Positions 1 to 7,429 of a DNA stretch of 11,269 bases are shown piece after piece. The DNA lies in NCBI GenBank assembly GCA_937129505.1, contig CAKZNJ010000111.1:1-11269 (forward strand), given 5' to 3'. Made by a program: the position numbers and the translations under genes. Each line of letters begins with the position of its first letter. Position 1 is the first letter of the stretch. A model generated the notes under the pieces. That model had not been told where the DNA came from and did no database searches. It worked only from the letters and a program-made list of their open reading frames with translations. This DNA is from an uncultured Anaerolineae bacterium. GTDB lineage: Bacteria; Chloroflexota; Anaerolineae; Anaerolineales; UBA4823.

Positions 1-1224
1 ATCAGGGTAAGGTGTAAAGGCATAAATGGGAACGTTCGGTCGCGTTTTGGATAACAGCTTCGCAGTGTAGCCTCGTTGGGTGAAGACACAGATAGCCGTT
101 ACGTTTCGGTCTTCGCAAAGTTGCCGTGCCGCTTTGATGACAAAATAACTGTCTTCCTCTTCGGATGGAGGAGTAAAGTTGCCATTCCAGAGTGACCAAT
201 CGGTGAGATTTTCTTCCGCTTCTTGAATGATGGAGACCATGGTCTTGACAGCAAGGACGGGATGTTTCCCAATCGATGTTTCGGCAGAGAGCATGACGGC
301 GTCACTTCCGTCAAAGATGGCGTTGGCAACATCGTTTGCTTCTGCGCGGGTAGGCACAGCGTTTTCAACCATGGTCTCAAGCATCTGGGTAGCTGTAATA
401 ACATATTTGCCCTTTTGGTTGGCGGCGGAAATAATTTGTTTTTGAGCAGATGGAACACAAGGGGGAGAAATTTCAATTGCCAAATCTCCTCTGGCAACCA
501 TGACGCCATCAGCGTGTTCTAGGATTGCCGCTAAATGAGCAAGTGCTTGAGGTCGTTCGATTTTGGCGATGATCGGGATTGTTGTTTTGGATGGCGATTT
601 TTGTTTGATGATCTCCCTCAAGTTGCTTACATCCTGCTCGGTTTGAACAAAGGATAAAGCGATTGCGTCGATGGACTCAGCCATTCCTACTTCAAGATCA
701 CGCAGATCTTTCGCTGTCAGTCCAGAAAGTGACAACTCAGAATCGGGAAAATTTGCCCCCTTCTTCGGTAGCAGATTGCCACCAACAACGACTTCTGCTT
801 CAAGCGTATCCTGCTGGACGGCGATAACCTTCAGCTCGATTTTGCCGTCATCTAGGAGTATCCGATGACCAACCTCAATATTTTGACATAAGGTGGGCAA
901 AGAGATAGAAAAAATTCTTTCATTGCCAACGATAGATTGAGTGGTAATTGTGACTCTTTGGCCAGCTTGGAGATTAATGAAGGGGCTATCGAATTCTCCT
1001 ATGCGGATTTTCGGGCCCTGTAAATCGATCAGAACTGGTACAGGAACACCTAAGGATTGGGAGACATTCTTTGCCAAACGGATAAGCCGAATCCGTTCCT
1101 CTTCGCTTCCATGAGAGCAATTGATGCGAAAAACATGAACGCCAGCTCGGACTAACTCGCTGAGGGTTGCGAAGTCTGAGCTGGCAGGTCCAACGGTGGC
1201 GATGACTTTGGTTTTACAGGGCAT
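1..1224 (-). CDS. pyk: Pyruvate kinase, C-terminus cut by window edge
   Basis: Catalyses phosphoenolpyruvate + ADP to pyruvate + ATP, the last step of glycolysis, in the cytosol. The frame is open from the ATG at 1224 to base 1, giving 408 codons without a stop. Seen directly: the substrate loop FRINCSHG with R33, N35 and S37; LQGPKIR at 69-74; the catalytic Lys in IIAKIERP (K221); metal ligands E223 and D247 (in VARGDL); and T279 in VITATQML. Numbering runs one ahead of the E. coli PykF residues K220, E222, D246 and T278. The B domain lies at roughly 71-168, and the C domain begins near 350. About 60 or more residues are missing off the left edge, so effector-loop residues cannot be judged. 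The start lies 3 nt after the upstream CoA-transferase stop with no clear Shine-Dalgarno, so translational coupling is likely. The usual GDLG is GDLA here. Identification is very secure. Confidence 0.97.
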   Translation of the reverse strand, partial: MPCKTKVIATVGPASSDFATLSELVRAGVHVFRINCSHGSEEERIRLIRLAKNVSQSLGVPVPVLIDLQGPKIRIGEFDSPFINLQAGQRVTITTQSIVGNERIFSISLPTLCQNIEVGHRILLDDGKIELKVIAVQQDTLEAEVVVGGNLLPKKGANFPDSELSLSGLTAKDLRDLEVGMAESIDAIALSFVQTEQDVSNLREIIKQKSPSKTTIPIIAKIERPQALAHLAAILEHADGVMVARGDLAIEISPPCVPSAQKQIISAANQKGKYVITATQMLETMVENAVPTRAEANDVANAIFDGSDAVMLSAETSIGKHPVLAVKTMVSIIQEAEENLTDWSLWNGNFTPPSEEEDSYFVIKAARQLCEDRNVTAICVFTQRGYTAKLLSKTRPNVPIYAFTPYPD

Positions 1225-1227
1225 GGG

Positions 1228-2523
1228 TTAGATATAGTTTAGCTCTTTTGCTTGGCGTGTCAATTCGTCACGGAACTGCGGGTGGGCTATATTAATCAAT
1301 GCCTGAGCGCGTTGTCGAATGGTTTTTCCATACAAGTCTGCGATGCCAAATTCCGTAATGACATAGTGAACATGATTGCGAGTAGTAACTACTCCAGCGC
1401 CTGGTTTGAGTGTAGCAACGATGCGGCTGATATCTTTTGTTGTGCTGGGAAGGGCAATGATCGGAACGCCTCCCTTAGAACGGGAAGAACCATAAATAAA
1501 ATCCAATTGTCCACCCACACCGCTGTATAAACGGTGGCCGATGCTATCTGCACAAACTTGGCCAGTAAGGTCTACCTCGATAGCAGAATTAATCGCAACC
1601 ATACGGTCGTTTTGGGCGATGATAAACGGATCGTTGACGTATTCAGTGGGATGAAGTTCAATGATGGGATTGTCATCTACCCATTTGTACAGTCGTTTTG
1701 TCCCTAGAATAAAACCAGCAATAATTTTACCGGGGTGGAGAGTCTTGCGGCTATTGGTCAAAACGCCTGCTTCGACTAAGTCGATAACTCCATCGGAGAA
1801 CATTTCAGTGTGGATGCCGAGGTCTTTTTTAGTAAACAAGTGTTTCAAAACAGCATCAGGGATGGCACCAATTCCCATCTGCATTGTTGCGCCGTCGGGA
1901 ATCAATTCGGCTACGAATGAGGCAATTCTTTGATAAATATCTGAGTTGCCTTCGTCAGCCATTGGCAATTCGGGTAGTTCATAGTCGGTTGGCACCATAT
2001 AGTTTAGGCGGCTAACGTGGATGAACGAGTCTCCCAACGTGCGTGGCATTTGCTGATTGACTTCGGCAATAATCATGGAAGCCGACTCGGCAACGCTTTT
2101 CGTTAGTCCTACTTCGATTCCGAAGCTACAAAAGCCGTGTTCATCTGGAGGGGACACATGAATCAGGGCAACGTCAACAGGAAGAATTTTGCGTTTGAAA
2201 AGAAGGGGAAATTCCGACAATAGGACGGGCGTAAAATCTACCCTTCCTTCGTGAACAGCTTTGCGAATATTACTACTGATGAACATGGTATTGACCCGAA
2301 GATGTCCTTGTAATTCTGGCTTAACGTAGTCGGCAGGTCCGACGGTGAGGGCGTGACAAATTTCGACATCTTCGAGATTGGGGGCATAGTCCACGAGAGC
2401 AGCAAGGATTTTTTGTGGGACGGAGCAGTTTCCGGTCAGGAAAAGCCGTTGATGGGACTTAATTTGTCGGACGGCCTCCTCTGCGGTGACGACTCTTGAT
2501 TGGTATTGTTGAACCCAGTCCAT
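1228..2523 (-). CDS. Acetyl-CoA hydrolase / 4-hydroxybutyrate-type CoA-transferase
   Basis: A 431-residue class I CoA-transferase of the acetyl-CoA hydrolase/transferase family (Cat1/Cat2/AbfT-like). These cytosolic enzymes move CoA between acetate and an acyl group through a glutamyl-CoA intermediate. The N-terminal domain spans about 1-190 and the C-terminal catalytic domain about 200-425. The family's catalytic Glu is E240 in GIHTEMFSDG. The CoA-binding glycine loop GVGGQLDF is at 335-342, and ITEFGIADL is at 389-397. Length is normal for the family. A strong Shine-Dalgarno (AGGAAGG, plus-strand 2529-2535) sits 5 nt before the ATG and overlaps the stop codon of ald, which lies only 10 nt upstream. 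It shares an operon with ald and pyk, placing it at the pyruvate/acetyl-CoA node; ATP-linked acetate formation is a reasonable inference. The acyl substrate (acetate, succinate, butyrate, 4-hydroxybutyrate) cannot be read from sequence alone. Confidence 0.9.
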   Translation of the reverse strand: MDWVQQYQSRVVTAEEAVRQIKSHQRLFLTGNCSVPQKILAALVDYAPNLEDVEICHALTVGPADYVKPELQGHLRVNTMFISSNIRKAVHEGRVDFTPVLLSEFPLLFKRKILPVDVALIHVSPPDEHGFCSFGIEVGLTKSVAESASMIIAEVNQQMPRTLGDSFIHVSRLNYMVPTDYELPELPMADEGNSDIYQRIASFVAELIPDGATMQMGIGAIPDAVLKHLFTKKDLGIHTEMFSDGVIDLVEAGVLTNSRKTLHPGKIIAGFILGTKRLYKWVDDNPIIELHPTEYVNDPFIIAQNDRMVAINSAIEVDLTGQVCADSIGHRLYSGVGGQLDFIYGSSRSKGGVPIIALPSTTKDISRIVATLKPGAGVVTTRNHVHYVITEFGIADLYGKTIRQRAQALINIAHPQFRDELTRQAKELNYI

Positions 2524-2533
2524 GGATGCCTTC

Positions 2534-3616
2534 CTATTCAGCCGGTGTGAGTCTGCTCAGATGGACGATGCGTCCCTGATGGGTTGCGACAGCAATTCCC
2601 AGAGATTCATCTTCTTGGATTGCCCGTTCAACGCCTTTGTTGGCAAGTTCTTGAATATAGGGGAAGGCAGCGTTGACATAGGCATAGGTTGCCGTTCGGG
2701 CAATCACACTGGGTACATTGGGAACGCAGTAGTGCACAACACCTTCTTCCACGTAGGTGGGGCGATCGTGGGTGGTAGGCCGTGAAGTTTCCACACATCC
2801 CCCTTCGTCGATGCTCATGTCAATGATGATCGAACGAGGTTTCATCATCCGCACCAGTTCTCGGCTAATCACAATTGGCGATCGTTGATGTGGCACCAAA
2901 ACCGCCCCTACAAGGACATCGGCATACGAAACGACTCGTTTAAGATTGATTGGGTTGCTGATCAAAGTCAGAATGCTGGGGAAGCGATCGTATAACCGCT
3001 GGAGCGCATTAATATTGGTGTCGAGTACTGTTACATGGGCACCCATTCCAACGAAGCCTTTGGTGGCTGCAGTGCCGGTTGCACCTGCACCGACAATAAC
3101 AACTTCAGCAGGAGGAACACCGACCACGCCGCCGAGGAGCATCCCTTTTCCACCAGCGTCAGTTTGCAAGAGACGAGCTGCGATTTGCGGAACCATTACG
3201 CCACCAATGGTGGCAAGGGGACGCCGAATTGGCATACTTCCATCGGGTAGAGAGACTTGTTCAAGGGCAATGGCGGTTATTTGTGATTTTAGCAGGGCAT
3301 CGATTTTATCCTGGCGTGCTGAAGTGAGGTGCAGCAATCCCGCAACAGTTGTTCCCGGCCGCAGCCAATTGATTTCTTCGAGTGTTGGGCGAGCGACTTT
3401 TAACAGGAGGTCAGCTCTGCCAAAAACCTCATGAGGGGAATATACGATGCGCGCCCCTGCATTTTCGTATTCTTGGTCGGTGAACCCAGCGGCTAGACCA
3501 GCTTCGTGTTCAACATAACAGACATGACCTTGCTCTACCAGCATCTGAACCCCCGCAGGGGTTAAGCCAACCCGAAATTCAAAAGAACGCCGCTCTTTAG
3601 GAATGCCAATATTCAT
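2534..3616 (-). CDS. ald: Alanine dehydrogenase (NAD-dependent)
   Basis: Interconverts L-alanine and pyruvate + ammonium with NAD. It belongs to the alanine dehydrogenase / transhydrogenase-alpha family and has 360 residues from the preferred start. A GTG two codons upstream (3622) is also open, but the Shine-Dalgarno AGAGG (plus-strand 3624-3628) is 7 nt from the ATG at 3616 and only 1 nt from the GTG. The ATG start also gives MNIGIPKE, like the family's MKIGVPKE. Key residues from this start: R15 (FRVGLTP), K73 (LLLKVARP), H96 (LLHLTS) and D270 (SIDEGG), which match the known active-site positions closely. The Rossmann loop GAGATG is at 176-181, followed by acidic D199 at the end of the next strand, consistent with NAD. 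PTTHDRPTY and VVHYCVPNVPS are also family signatures. Some blocks diverge (SIDEGG for AIDQGG, IARTATYAY for PRTSTxAL), so it is an outlying member and the substrate is not beyond doubt. It lies 18 nt after argF. Confidence 0.88.
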   Translation of the reverse strand: MNIGIPKERRSFEFRVGLTPAGVQMLVEQGHVCYVEHEAGLAAGFTDQEYENAGARIVYSPHEVFGRADLLLKVARPTLEEINWLRPGTTVAGLLHLTSARQDKIDALLKSQITAIALEQVSLPDGSMPIRRPLATIGGVMVPQIAARLLQTDAGGKGMLLGGVVGVPPAEVVIVGAGATGTAATKGFVGMGAHVTVLDTNINALQRLYDRFPSILTLISNPINLKRVVSYADVLVGAVLVPHQRSPIVISRELVRMMKPRSIIIDMSIDEGGCVETSRPTTHDRPTYVEEGVVHYCVPNVPSVIARTATYAYVNAAFPYIQELANKGVERAIQEDESLGIAVATHQGRIVHLSRLTPAE

Positions 3617-3623
3617 AGACACA

Positions 3624-3628
3624 CCTCT
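3624..3628 (-). promoter_or_regulatory. Shine-Dalgarno that decides the ald start
   Basis: On the minus strand this reads AGAGG. It is 7 nt upstream of the ATG at 3616, and only 1 nt upstream of the in-frame GTG at 3622. Normal spacing therefore supports the ATG, shortening the protein by two residues relative to the longest open frame. Confidence 0.6.
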
Positions 3629-3634
3629 TTTTAG

Positions 3635-4552
3635 CTAGGTTAGTAACTGGACCAAAATTGCTTTTTGGGCATGTAGGCGATTGTGAGCCTGAGGGAAGAG
3701 AGCAGAATGAGGCCCATCGGCAACTTCATCGGTAATTTCTTGTCCGCGATGGGCAGGCAAGCAATGCATGACAATAACATCCTTGTCTGCTTCACTCACT
3801 AATTCTTGGTTGACCTGATAAGGGGGGAAAACTTTCTCGCGGACTTGAGCTTCTTCCTCCTGTCCCATGCTCGTCCAAGTATCTGTGTAAATAACTTGTG
3901 CACCTTTTACCGCTTGATGAGGATCGCGCAAGAACTTAAGCTGGCTTCCAGTGGTTCGGGCGACTTCTTGAGCCAATTCAATGGCTTTGGAAGGCATGTC
4001 GTAACCTACGGGGTTGGCGATGGTGAAATTAGCACCGAGTTTGACGCAAATATGCATTAAGGAGACAGCAACATTATTTCCGTCTCCCACAAATGTGACT
4101 TGAATGCCCTTGAGTGACCCAAATTTCTCGTAAATGGTGAGAGCATCTGCCATGGCTTGACAAGGGTGGTTGTAGTCACTTAATCCGTTTATTACTGGAA
4201 CACTTGCCCATTTTGCCAATTCAAGGACATGCTGATGTTCAAAGACGCGCGCCATAATAGCGTCTACGTAACCAGACATGACGCGAGCCACATCACTGAT
4301 CGCTTCCCGTTTCCCTAAGCCGATCTCGGCTGGTGAAAGATATAGTGCGTCCCCACCAAGGTGCCGCATTGCCATGTCGAAGGAAACGCGAGTGCGCAGA
4401 CTAGGCTTTTGAAAAATCATTCCCAAAACTTTTCCTCTCAGAAGCGGAGGGTTGCCACCCTTTTTCCATTGAGATTTGAGTTTTACGGCTAGATCTAGCA
4501 TCTCTTGCAGATCTTTCGAGGAATAATCCAAGACATCAATGAAATGATTCAT
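3635..4552 (-). CDS. argF: Ornithine carbamoyltransferase
   Basis: Transfers the carbamoyl group of carbamoyl phosphate to ornithine to give citrulline, in arginine synthesis or, run in reverse, arginine deiminase catabolism. The 305 residues match the family's usual length. Carbamoyl-phosphate motifs: SLRTR at 51-55 and HPCQ at 129-132. Ornithine side: DTWTSMGQE at 224-232, the SMG loop that marks ornithine rather than aspartate specificity, and HCLPAHRG at 263-270 with the conserved Cys. NRLHAQKAIL near the C-terminus is typical. GGAG (plus-strand 4559-4562) lies 6 nt before the ATG. It is the first gene after the only sizeable gap in the window and follows an extended -10 promoter candidate, so it probably heads the argF-ald-CoA-transferase-pyk transcript. 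No other arginine genes or carbamate kinase are visible, so anabolic and catabolic roles cannot be separated here. Confidence 0.95.
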   Translation of the reverse strand: MNHFIDVLDYSSKDLQEMLDLAVKLKSQWKKGGNPPLLRGKVLGMIFQKPSLRTRVSFDMAMRHLGGDALYLSPAEIGLGKREAISDVARVMSGYVDAIMARVFEHQHVLELAKWASVPVINGLSDYNHPCQAMADALTIYEKFGSLKGIQVTFVGDGNNVAVSLMHICVKLGANFTIANPVGYDMPSKAIELAQEVARTTGSQLKFLRDPHQAVKGAQVIYTDTWTSMGQEEEAQVREKVFPPYQVNQELVSEADKDVIVMHCLPAHRGQEITDEVADGPHSALFPQAHNRLHAQKAILVQLLT

Positions 4553-4703
4553 TTTTCACTCCAAAGAAAAGATTGCTATTTGTTGGGAAGTATATCACAT
4601 CGAAGGATGAGAGATGAGCGCAGAAGCAAGTCGTAGAATCAAGGTTGGATGATATTCAAAGGATGAGTCGTCTTGAATGGATAAGCCGGCGCACCAAAAG
4701 GAT
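4553..4703. other. Intergenic gap between the two operons
   Basis: This 151-nt stretch is the only gap longer than 20 nt in the window. It holds the argF Shine-Dalgarno and the extended -10 promoter candidate near the argF end. I see no strong GC-rich hairpin followed by a T-run after the transporter stop, so no intrinsic terminator is called. Transcription from the upstream operon may read through. No small ORF with a convincing ribosome binding site was seen. Confidence 0.7.
4589..4597 (-). promoter_or_regulatory. Candidate extended -10 promoter for the argF operon
   Basis: The minus strand reads TGATATACT, meaning a TGn extension directly before TATACT (one mismatch from TATAAT). Transcription would start near 4582, leaving a leader of about 30 nt that contains the argF Shine-Dalgarno. 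No good TTGACA-like -35 lies 16-18 nt upstream, which is common for extended -10 promoters. It is in the only sizeable gap, where a promoter is expected. The call is by eye and short motifs arise by chance. Confidence 0.45.
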
Positions 4704-5705
4704 TTAGTCGAGAGGAGGGGGATTTTGATGTTTGGATGGAGCGTGATGTTGAAGCCAATGAAACCAGGAAACCTTCGATGTCCTTCGTTGCAAGGGTTTT
4801 TCGAGGCTAATCAGAAGGATACTGAGACATATTAGGATTACCCCCACCCATTGGGATGGGTTTAGGGTTTCGTGTAACCATAATCTGGCGAAAGTCAAGG
4901 TAACCAACAATTCTGTTACCCCTAGGAGGGCAGTTTGTAAGCCACCAATTCTTTTTACGCCAAAGAAGAGAGTTAAGCGAGATAAGAACGTAACAATCGC
5001 CAGCGCCAGAACTGGAATAAGAGAGAGCATTAATTGCTGTGTTTGAGCTACTGTAAAGAGAGCGTGATTAGACAAAAGACCAAAGGGCAGAACAACGGCG
5101 GACATAAATAACAGAGTATAAAAAGTGACTGTCGGAGCCGGCATTTCGAATAACACTCTTTGATTGATGGGTAAATGCAAACCATAACATGCTGCTGCGA
5201 TCAGCATAAATAAGATTCCCTTCAAATGGGGTGGGGTGTAGATCCCGTAAATTAAGAACCCGATTCCAACCACGATAAGCCCTAACCTTATTAGCGAGAC
5301 TGGTGAAGGTTGATAATGATCCAAGGTCAACCAGATCGTGACAAAAACAGGGTAGGTCAAAAAGATCAATTGACCCAGATTGGCATTGATTAGAGAAAGG
5401 GCTTGGTAATAGAAAAGGGAGCCAATACCATTTAAAGTGCCAGCTAACGCGCAGCCAAGCAAACCAGCCGGGTAAATGTAAAAACTAGAGCGATTGTTAA
5501 GAAATACCGTAATCGCCATAAGGATGGTAGCAAGAAGGGTGCGGAGAGCGACAACGAAAAACGGTGCTATCCCGTACTGAATGGCTATTTTTCCGAGCAC
5601 CGGAGTAAACCCTAGTAGAGCTGCAGATATTACAGCCGAGAAAACGCCGCTCAGATTTAGGGCTGAGGTGTGCAGATTTGGGCGAGCGGCGGTTTTCTCT
5701 AACAT
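4704..5705 (-). CDS. EamA/DMT-family transporter, ten helices
   Basis: A 333-residue inner-membrane protein with two EamA repeats, at roughly 20-153 and 160-300, each rich in hydrophobic segments and together giving about ten transmembrane helices. The end of the second repeat has the family's short signature with Glu (LWLHETLNPSQWVG, E279), followed by a final helix and a polar cytoplasmic tail of about 33 residues rich in His, Pro, Lys and Arg. Members of this drug/metabolite superfamily include exporters of amino acids and other small metabolites; RhtA exports threonine and homoserine. It starts 20 nt after the threonine-synthase-like fusion gene, with GAAGG 5 nt before the ATG, so it is probably the last gene of that operon. 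Export of threonine or a related amino acid is an inference from this position only. The substrate is not readable from sequence. Confidence 0.85.
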   Translation of the reverse strand: MLEKTAARPNLHTSALNLSGVFSAVISAALLGFTPVLGKIAIQYGIAPFFVVALRTLLATILMAITVFLNNRSSFYIYPAGLLGCALAGTLNGIGSLFYYQALSLINANLGQLIFLTYPVFVTIWLTLDHYQPSPVSLIRLGLIVVGIGFLIYGIYTPPHLKGILFMLIAAACYGLHLPINQRVLFEMPAPTVTFYTLLFMSAVVLPFGLLSNHALFTVAQTQQLMLSLIPVLALAIVTFLSRLTLFFGVKRIGGLQTALLGVTELLVTLTFARLWLHETLNPSQWVGVILICLSILLISLEKPLQRRTSKVSWFHWLQHHAPSKHQNPPPLD

Positions 5706-5725
5706 CGATGCCTTCAGACGGTCAA

Positions 5726-7420
5726 CTAATTGATCGCTTCGAGAATTTCATCTGCTAAATCATCACTCATGAATTTGCCTTTGTGCATCAAAGCTTTGAC
5801 TTTTCCTCTGAGTAAAATTTGCTCATCTTTAGTCAGCTCTTTGGCGGTGACCACAATAACGGGTATAGAAGCAAGGTTGGGATATTCCTGAAGTAGGTTG
5901 AGGACAGCAAATCCGTCCATTTCCGGCATCATCAAGTCGAGGATGATCAAGTCAGGCGGATCTTCTTTGATCATCTGGATGCCCGCTTTACCGCTATCAG
6001 CTTCGCGGATAATAAACTCTCCTTGAGATTGCAAAATGCGGCGTAACAAGCGGCGAGCGTCTTCTATATCGTCGATGATCACAATTTTGCGAATTTTTTC
6101 CGGAGCGAGGTTACTTAGGGCGCCGTAGAGACCTTCTTGGGGTTTGGTTTCCAACTCCTGCCTAGGTGCTGTAATATCCGTAGACCACCCATCTCCGAGG
6201 ACTAGATTCTCAACTGGCATTGTATGTCCAGTGCAATTCACAACAACAATTTCGTTTGCTTTAATGACACCTTGCCGGAAGAGCTTGACCACACCGGCAA
6301 AGGCAACTGCGGCGGCCGACTCAGTAGAGAGTCCTTCCAGCTTGGCAAGAAGATGAATCATACGGAAAGTTTCTTCATCGCTGACGCTCTCGAAAGCCCC
6401 TCCGCCTAAATTCAACATCCTTTCGCGGAGTACTGTATACGTGCGGCCTGGATCACCAGTTGAAAGGGTTGTAATGTGGGTCTTGGGTGCAAGAATTGGA
6501 TCGGCAACAGCTTTATTAGATTTCCATGCAGCTACCATCGGCGCGCATCCCTCTGCCTGAATGCATGCAATCGAGGGAACGCGATCGATCAGCCCCATTT
6601 CATAGAGTTCGCTGAAGCCCTTCAGTACACCTAAAGGCCCAATTCCACCACTCACGGATTGGACGTACCAATCGGGAGCTTTCCAACGCAGGATCGGGGA
6701 AGCGGTCGGCTTTTCCTGAGGTTCAGCATCGTAGTAGTGAGCCAATTGCTCGGAAATTTCAAACGCGAGGGTTTTCATTGATTCGACAGATGGGATGGAA
6801 CAAGCGCCTCGCTCAAGATGAAGGTTGCGTTGACGGGCAAACTCAGCCGCCAGTCGCTTTGCTTCGTCATATGTGCCGGTCACTTTGACGACTTTGGTGC
6901 CGTAAATAGCGACTTCGCGCATTTTTTCAAGGGGAACGAGGCTGGTCAGAAATGCCCAAAGTTTAATGCCTGCTCGAGCAGCGTAAGCCGAGTATGAGAT
7001 GGCTACATTTCCTGTCGAGGCTAAGACAGCTTCAGTAATTCCAGCTTCTTTCATTGCCGCAATGGCTACTGCTGCCTGGCGGTCTTTAAACGAGTTGGTT
7101 GGCCCCTGTCGTTCATCTTTGATGTATAAGGTTGGGCAACCCAGCATCATACCGAGGTTCTTGGCATGAACCAGCGGCGTTCCGCCTTCTCCCATTGATA
7201 GATAAGGGATATATTCTGCAATGGGTAGCAATTCCCGATATCTCCAAAGGTCGAATGGACGGGTATGCAGGTTCTGTTCAAGTATTTCACGTGTTAGTGC
7301 AAGATCATAATGAACTTCCCGCCAATTGCTCCCGCAATTCGAACAAGTCGTTTGCTTCAATTGAAACGGCTCTACATGGCCACAATCAAGACAATGGACT
7401 GCAAAGGTATGATGGGACAT
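5726..7420 (-). CDS. thrC: Threonine-synthase-like PLP enzyme fused to a receiver domain
   Basis: A 564-residue fusion. Residues 1-40 carry a zinc-ribbon-like CxxC pair (C10/C13 and C26/C29), as in many threonine synthases. Residues about 60-405 form a fold-type II PLP domain: Schiff-base Lys K112 in PTNSFKDR, STGNVA at 135-140, the phosphate loop SGGIGPLG at 257-264, QAEGCAPM at 288-295 and CTGHT at 396-400. Threonine synthase makes threonine from O-phosphohomoserine. After a linker (about 410-442), residues 443-564 form a full CheY-like receiver with acidic pair D450/D451, phosphoacceptor D495 (in ILDLMMPEMDG), T525 and K547. Ordinary threonine synthases end before this domain, so the receiver is extra. 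The reading frame is continuous. The motif after TGH is TMP rather than the usual GLK, and about 15 extra residues lie near 232-247, so substrate specificity is less certain. The start is 9 nt after the hybrid kinase stop, suggesting co-expression and phosphotransfer from that kinase. Confidence 0.88.
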   Translation of the reverse strand: MSHHTFAVHCLDCGHVEPFQLKQTTCSNCGSNWREVHYDLALTREILEQNLHTRPFDLWRYRELLPIAEYIPYLSMGEGGTPLVHAKNLGMMLGCPTLYIKDERQGPTNSFKDRQAAVAIAAMKEAGITEAVLASTGNVAISYSAYAARAGIKLWAFLTSLVPLEKMREVAIYGTKVVKVTGTYDEAKRLAAEFARQRNLHLERGACSIPSVESMKTLAFEISEQLAHYYDAEPQEKPTASPILRWKAPDWYVQSVSGGIGPLGVLKGFSELYEMGLIDRVPSIACIQAEGCAPMVAAWKSNKAVADPILAPKTHITTLSTGDPGRTYTVLRERMLNLGGGAFESVSDEETFRMIHLLAKLEGLSTESAAAVAFAGVVKLFRQGVIKANEIVVVNCTGHTMPVENLVLGDGWSTDITAPRQELETKPQEGLYGALSNLAPEKIRKIVIIDDIEDARRLLRRILQSQGEFIIREADSGKAGIQMIKEDPPDLIILDLMMPEMDGFAVLNLLQEYPNLASIPVIVVTAKELTKDEQILLRGKVKALMHKGKFMSDDLADEILEAIN

Positions 7421-7429
7421 TGATCATCT

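Noticed and set aside
99..509. Minus-strand open frame of 136 codons
   Set aside because: It is a different frame inside pyruvate kinase, whose catalytic motifs run continuously through this stretch.
2946..3434. Plus-strand open frame of 162 codons
   Set aside because: It is antisense to alanine dehydrogenase, has shadow-like Arg/Ser/Pro-rich composition, and shows no domain.
3620..3622. GTG as the start of alanine dehydrogenase
   Set aside because: Only 1 nt separates it from the Shine-Dalgarno. The ATG two codons later has 7-nt spacing and aligns with the family N-terminus.
4654..4678. Inverted repeat ATTCAA-N13-TTGAAT upstream of argF, possibly an ArgR site
   Set aside because: The arms are only 6 bp, which is expected by chance in a gap of this size. 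The half-sites point the opposite way from ARG boxes (TGAAT...ATTCA) and the spacing is wrong.
4671..4703. Possible intrinsic terminator after the EamA transporter (GCCGGC palindrome)
   Set aside because: The stem is very short and no T-run follows it on the minus strand.
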